From Strigamia acuminata (taxonomy: Eukaryota > Arthropoda > Chilopoda > Geophilomorpha > Linotaeniidae), in the NCBI GenBank assembly GCA_949358305.1, contig OX442315.1, positions 10,194,427-10,258,426 on the forward strand: a DNA stretch of 64,000 nt, in the 5' to 3' direction. The notes under the pieces are model-generated. The model made no database searches, had not been told where the DNA came from, and was given only the letters and a program-made list of their open reading frames with translations. Below, in pieces: positions 60,674 to 64,000 of this stretch; the first letter of the stretch is position 1; each line of letters starts with the position of its first letter. The position numbers and the translations under genes were made by a program.

Positions 60674-61097
60674 CTGGAAAAAAATTAAAATAATTCAGTA
60701 TATTATGGTGTGGTCATAAGATGAGCCCCAGAAAGTTGTTTGTTCCGCAGAATGTCCAGTCAAACGAGTGTACGCTCTATCTAGTTTGTAGAAATGTCAA
60801 ATGTCCGGATTAGATTGAGTGGTGATAATTTTCGGCTGTTTTTATGTCCATTTTGTTTATACAAACGGTAAAAACCATTAAAACCGGTACTTTGAATGTC
60901 CCTCATCTTTTTGGTGATGACACCACTATGCTTTCAGCATGCCTTTTTCAAGGAAGGGTTTTCACCTGTGTCGATAGGCATGAGTTTAAGGAAAAAAAGG
61001 CCTGATGCCACCATTTGTCATCATTTGTCAGAGCAGTAACTTATCCCCACGTGCATAAAACATAGGATTTTATTGGGTTTAGTCAAACACGGGTATA
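60674..61097 (-). other. Gene B intron 2, right of exon 3
   Basis: AT-rich intron sequence; no exon recognised. Confidence 0.5.
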
Positions 61098-61318
61098 GTC
61101 ATTTTAGCGACGCTCATTTTAGCGACGCTCAGTTTAGCCACACAAAAACTTAGGTTTTAGCGACAAGCCGGCTCAAAAAAGTGGTTTTCATCAAAAAACC
61201 ACTAAGGTTAGGTTCGCGGGGGGTCAAGGGGGGGCTGCGCCCCCCCTTGTTAGCCCTTCTTAGGAATTAAACCCTCGCTAAAATGAGCGTCGCTAAAATG
61301 GGCGTTGCTAAAATGTTG
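61098..61318. mobile_element. Small MITE in gene B intron 2, TTTAGCGACG termini related to MITE F
   Basis: Left CATTTTAGCGACGCTCATTT; right, other strand, CATTTTAGCAACGCCCATTT then GCGACGCTCATTTTAGCG. Internal hairpin GGGGGGCTGCGCCCCCC at 61229-61247. About 220 bp, no ORF. Confidence 0.75.
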
Positions 61319-61429
61319 TATATCCAGTCAAACAATTCTTCTATTACATTTGAGGAGTACGAGGATGAACAGTAATGGCTAATCATCGTTCTTGGTTTAC
61401 GTAATAATTTATTTAATCACTAATTTTAC

Positions 61430-61516
61430 CTTTTTGATAATGAAACCAAGAGATATTTGAACTTGTTTAGGTAATTCTAACAAAAATTGAAAATCAAATG
61501 GGGCATCCCATGTAAC
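61430..61516 (-). CDS. Gene B exon 2: extracellular domain
   Basis: 87 nt, 29 codons, phase 0 to 0, acceptor CGATTTTAG and donor GTAAAA. Contains WDAPFDFQFLLELPKQVQIS. It aligns gap-free with the second part of gene A exon 2, ending in the same K just before the donor. Found by comparison; too short for an ORF search. Confidence 0.7.
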
Positions 61517-61887
61517 CTAAAATCGGATTGTGTAAAAATGAGTCTGAAATATAGAATAATTTGTATATCGTACCGCATAACTTGAAAAAGGCGAAGGCAA
61601 CTCTAATTTCATTGTCATTGCAAGTTCAGAATATTCTAATGATCTGTTAACTAAGTAATAAATGTAACTGTTTACACAATGAAACACAGAAACCCTAAGA
61701 AAATTCTAATTTGGCAGTTTGGTAATCAGTTTTAATCAACGCTCTGCATCGCTAATACTTAACTCTTTACTTGCGTACATAAGCCAAAAGGTGTAATTTG
61801 GTGTTTTTTATGAAACCCCAAAGGTATGTTCGGCTACAAGAATATACAAAAATAAAATTGAGATAGACACAAAAATTTAAATCTGAC
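61517..61887 (-). other. Gene B intron 1
   Basis: AT-rich; GT at 61886-61887 (complement) and AG at 61517-61518 bound it. Confidence 0.6.
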
Positions 61888-62352
61888 CTTGTAGTTAACT
61901 TTTCCAAATGTCAGCTTTTCAATTACATCAATTTGGTAATCTAAACTCCAATGTTTTGACAGATCGAAATCGAGTAATTTTATGAGTTTGTTCTGAATGT
62001 CATCTAACAGATTGACATTTAATCCTCTTTGTTTCATATAATCTATTGTGTAAGTATTATAATCTGTGCAAATAGACACAGGTGGAAATGGACAGTGTTC
62101 CATTTTCTGTCGATGTATGTCAACGGCCTTTGGTTCTGTCAAGAAGAACGAGATGCGATCATACATTTGATAGAAATAAATGAGAAAACAGATGACCACG
62201 AGAAATGCCCAAATTATACGAAATATGCGTGAACGTGTACAGTCTAGAAGGATGTAAAACTCGGCGCTTACATTCCTATCGTTGCCGATAGCCTCAATGA
62301 TTGAAGATGTTATTTCACGCCGATTTATTCTGAATCTGCGTTGATTGAGCAT
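61888..62352 (-). CDS. Gene B exon 1: N-terminus, TM1
   Basis: ATG at 62352. A cytosolic lead of about 45 residues precedes TM1 (IFRIIWAFLVVICFLIYFY), then the post-TM1 motif CPFPPVSIC. Ends at VNYK with donor GTCAGA (61887 downward), phase 0. It is 850 bp downstream of gene C's stop. Confidence 0.8.
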
Positions 62353-63058
62353 CTAGATGGAAAAAGGTTGGATTAATAGGTATGTTGTTGTTTGTGCTTT
62401 CTAGGAATAGTTTGACTTAATGAATACACAAACGATCTTAGTAACTAGTAGACATATGGCAACTCATTAGTTTTCCCAAGCTGTGGGGTGTGTCCCACTG
62501 CTGGATCACGAGCCGATTTTCGTGGGGCCCACAATACATCAGTGTTCAATTAAATAGGAAGTAAGGAAATTAAAAGGGGAAAAAATTAATCAAGAAAAAT
62601 TAATCAAGTTTTTTGTTGCATTAACTTAAAACACATTAGCCAATAATAATTACACACTCCAAAATAGACCCAGCTCACACACTAACTAAAAAAAGCTATA
62701 GCTGAAAATACTCAATGTTTTGTCTCAACAGGTTATATTTGTGCCTGGAAATGCATTTTTTTGGGGAAAACATGCTTTGTGTTACGTTTTTGTTGTTGTC
62801 CACATGTCTTTATACTTACCGTATTATAAGGCTCAGTTCGCCAAACTTAGTCACGTATTGTGAATAGAATAACAACTCTAGCAACTGATGCCTTAACCGT
62901 GCTAATGTCGAATGTTTTTCCAACAAATACAGTTACCACAGAAACAACGATTCTGTTTCCACAGAGATAACGATTCTGTTTCTTGTCTCAGGTCTGACAG
63001 ACTTTTCTAACAGTTTATTTATGCATTTTTGTAATGTATTGCTTTTAAACACAATTTT
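62353..63058. other. Intergenic region between genes C and B
   Basis: About 0.7 kb of AT-rich sequence that should hold gene B's promoter. No certain TATA or other element. Confidence 0.4.
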
Positions 63059-63213
63059 ATGTTGCTTAACAGGAAATATATTACAGTTTTATGTTTCTCA
63101 ACAGGAAATATTACAGTTTTATGTTTCTTAACAGGAAATATTACAGTTTTATGTTTCTTAATAGGAAATATTACAATTTTATGTTTCTTAATAGGAAATA
63201 TTACAATTTTATG
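63059..63213. repeat. 30-bp tandem repeat, about five units
   Basis: Adjacent units of TTTTATGTTTCTTAACAGGA plus ATATTACA with one or two substitutions each, just past the stop codon of gene C. Confidence 0.85.
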
Positions 63214-63964
63214 TGTCTATTGCCAAAAATGATGTTTGTTGAAGAAAAGTGACGATTAAGCTTATATCGTAAGTAACGATGACCATATCTGAATAAAGTC
63301 AACAGTGATGTGCCTACAGTGACACCCAAACTGTTGCCCACACCGCAAAAAAGAGCAGTGATCGAGTGATCTCGAATTTCGACCACATTTTCGACGACAT
63401 TCGTGTGCATTAGAAACAAGACGACATATGGTCCATCAAAATCATCAGCTCTGAGTGTTAGAGTTTGCACCGTGAACAAATTTTGTCGACACGGGCGAAT
63501 ACAATTGCACACTTTGGGCTGGTTTAACGCGAGCGCGATGTATTTGCGAAGGCTTTGTTTGAGTCGCTCGACCATCTCCGGCGATTCACATTCGGTCAGA
63601 TTACTCAGAATTCGGCTCAGAAACGGTAATCTGAAAGAAAAAAAACATTTGGAATAGACGGATAGAAGTTAACACAGTTTCTTACCGGCACAAATCCGCC
63701 TGTCGAATTTGGGCAACTAAACAGTTTTTGCGGCACTCGTTGAATTCGGTTGTGGTCGTGCACGGCTTTTTTGATAAATTCACTCGTTCGATCTGGAAGC
63801 GAGGTTGGGCTTTGTTTCAATAAACTACACAGTAACCAACGAATGTCGATACTTACGGTTGAATATCGAATGTCATTAATTAAATGAATGTGCACGGGTG
63901 AATGGATTACTTTTAAGGGGTCGAAACGGTCGAAATAATGATCTTCGGGGTCACCAAGAAATAA
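63201..63964 (-). CDS. DEG/ENaC channel gene C, 3' half (5' end off-window)
   Basis: Exons (complement): 63857-63964, 63686-63792 and 63201-63630, with GT-AG introns (donors GTAAGT and GTAAGA; acceptors CTTCCAG and TTCTTTCAG). Exon x: LFLGDPEDHYFDRFD to IRYST. Exon y: SKKPCTTTTEFNECRKNC. Last exon: TECESPEM..., VCNCIRPCRQN cluster, then VVEIRDHSITALF, GVGNSLGVTVGTSLLTL (TM2 with GTS selectivity motif) and a basic cytosolic tail. No frameshift or stop in the visible part, so it is probably functional. TM1 and the N-terminus must lie beyond 64000. Confidence 0.85.
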
Positions 63965-64000
63965 CTAAATGAATAAAGTATGTCAGCAATGGGATTTACT

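Larger units (their letters stand above)
6150..62352 (-). pseudogene. DEG/ENaC channel gene B, split by a 54-kb transposon-filled intron
   Basis: Exons (complement): 61888-62352, 61430-61516, 60570-60673 and about 6150-6531. Intron phases are 0, 0 and 2. The last junction joins TG (60570-60571) with C (6531) to make a Cys codon, exactly where gene C joins its exons. The protein has TM1, the FPPVSIC motif, the Cys-rich exon, the CNCTRSC cluster and TM2. Exon 4 carries an 8-nt insertion (6265-6272) creating TAG and shifting the frame. The pore GxS motif reads RFS (G to R). There is no stop after TM2 before the gene A sequence. Probably a pseudogene, or a product needing very long-range splicing plus frame correction. 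Confidence 0.75.

Overview
This is an animal nuclear window. It has spliced DEG/ENaC (amiloride-sensitive/degenerin) channel genes with GT-AG introns, and Ty1/copia, Ty3/gypsy, MULE and MITE elements with animal-type primer sites. An ecdysozoan (arthropod-like) genome is my best guess, but the sequence does not fix the species. Host DNA is AT-rich and occupies only the flanks (about 3976-6868 and 60553-64000). The rest is transposable element.

Host layer: three tandem paralogous DEG/ENaC genes lie on the minus strand. Gene C is at the right edge (63201-63964, 5' end off-window). Gene B runs from 62352 down to about 6150. Gene A spans 6102-4414. They share exon layout and intron phases (0,0,2). 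Gene B is split. Exons 1-3 are at 61888-62352, 61430-61516 and 60570-60673. Exon 4 is at 6531 downwards, so intron 3 is now about 54 kb. Target-site duplications allow the insertions to be peeled off, leaving an ancestral intron of about 382 bp. Gene B has an 8-nt frameshifting insertion before TM2, and gene A has a frameshift before TM2. The TM2 frame of B runs without a stop into TM1 of A.

Transposon layer, outermost first. (1) A 3'-truncated Ty3/gypsy (GY1, +) covers 1-3975, outside the genes. (2) Inside intron 3: copia-4 (-, 6874-10389, TSD AAAAC), a relic whose reverse transcriptase region is deleted. (3) A hAT-type MITE (10418-10940 plus 60539-60544, TSD ATTGGCAA). Gypsy G (-, 10941-60538, LTRs 185 bp, TSD ACCCT) inserted into its right terminal repeat. 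(4) Inside G: copia-1 (+, 11731-19006, TSD AAAAC) and the large gypsy X (+, LTRs 575 bp, TSD ACGT). One solo-like X LTR is at 20474-21048, a 5'-clipped LTR at 28788-29331 and the 3' LTR at 57188-57762. A second copy of part of G's RT region (21049-21636 and 28746-28783) carries the intact copia-2 (-, 21637-28740, TSD ATAAC). (5) Inside X: a foldback element in the leader, gag (33293-34888), pol (to 38577), and an unfamiliar third ORF (about 40655-43138 plus a tail near 56265-56432). That ORF is broken by MITE F and by the TIR element E. E holds a MULE transposon with an intact FLYWCH-MULE-RING protein (53912-55714). A 2,320-bp tandem duplication (41354-43673 and 43674-52813) covers part of ORF3, F and E, and only its second copy holds the intact copia-3 (-, 44519-51333, TSD GATAC).

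The elements do not cooperate with the host genes; the window is a nest of insertions in one channel-gene intron. Points worth a second look: the dated nest and 54-kb intron, the in-frame B-A channel fusion, X's novel third ORF with a possible splice acceptor, the transposase-RING fusion, the E2F-like site arrays in element E, and two duplications that may be merged haplotypes rather than real.
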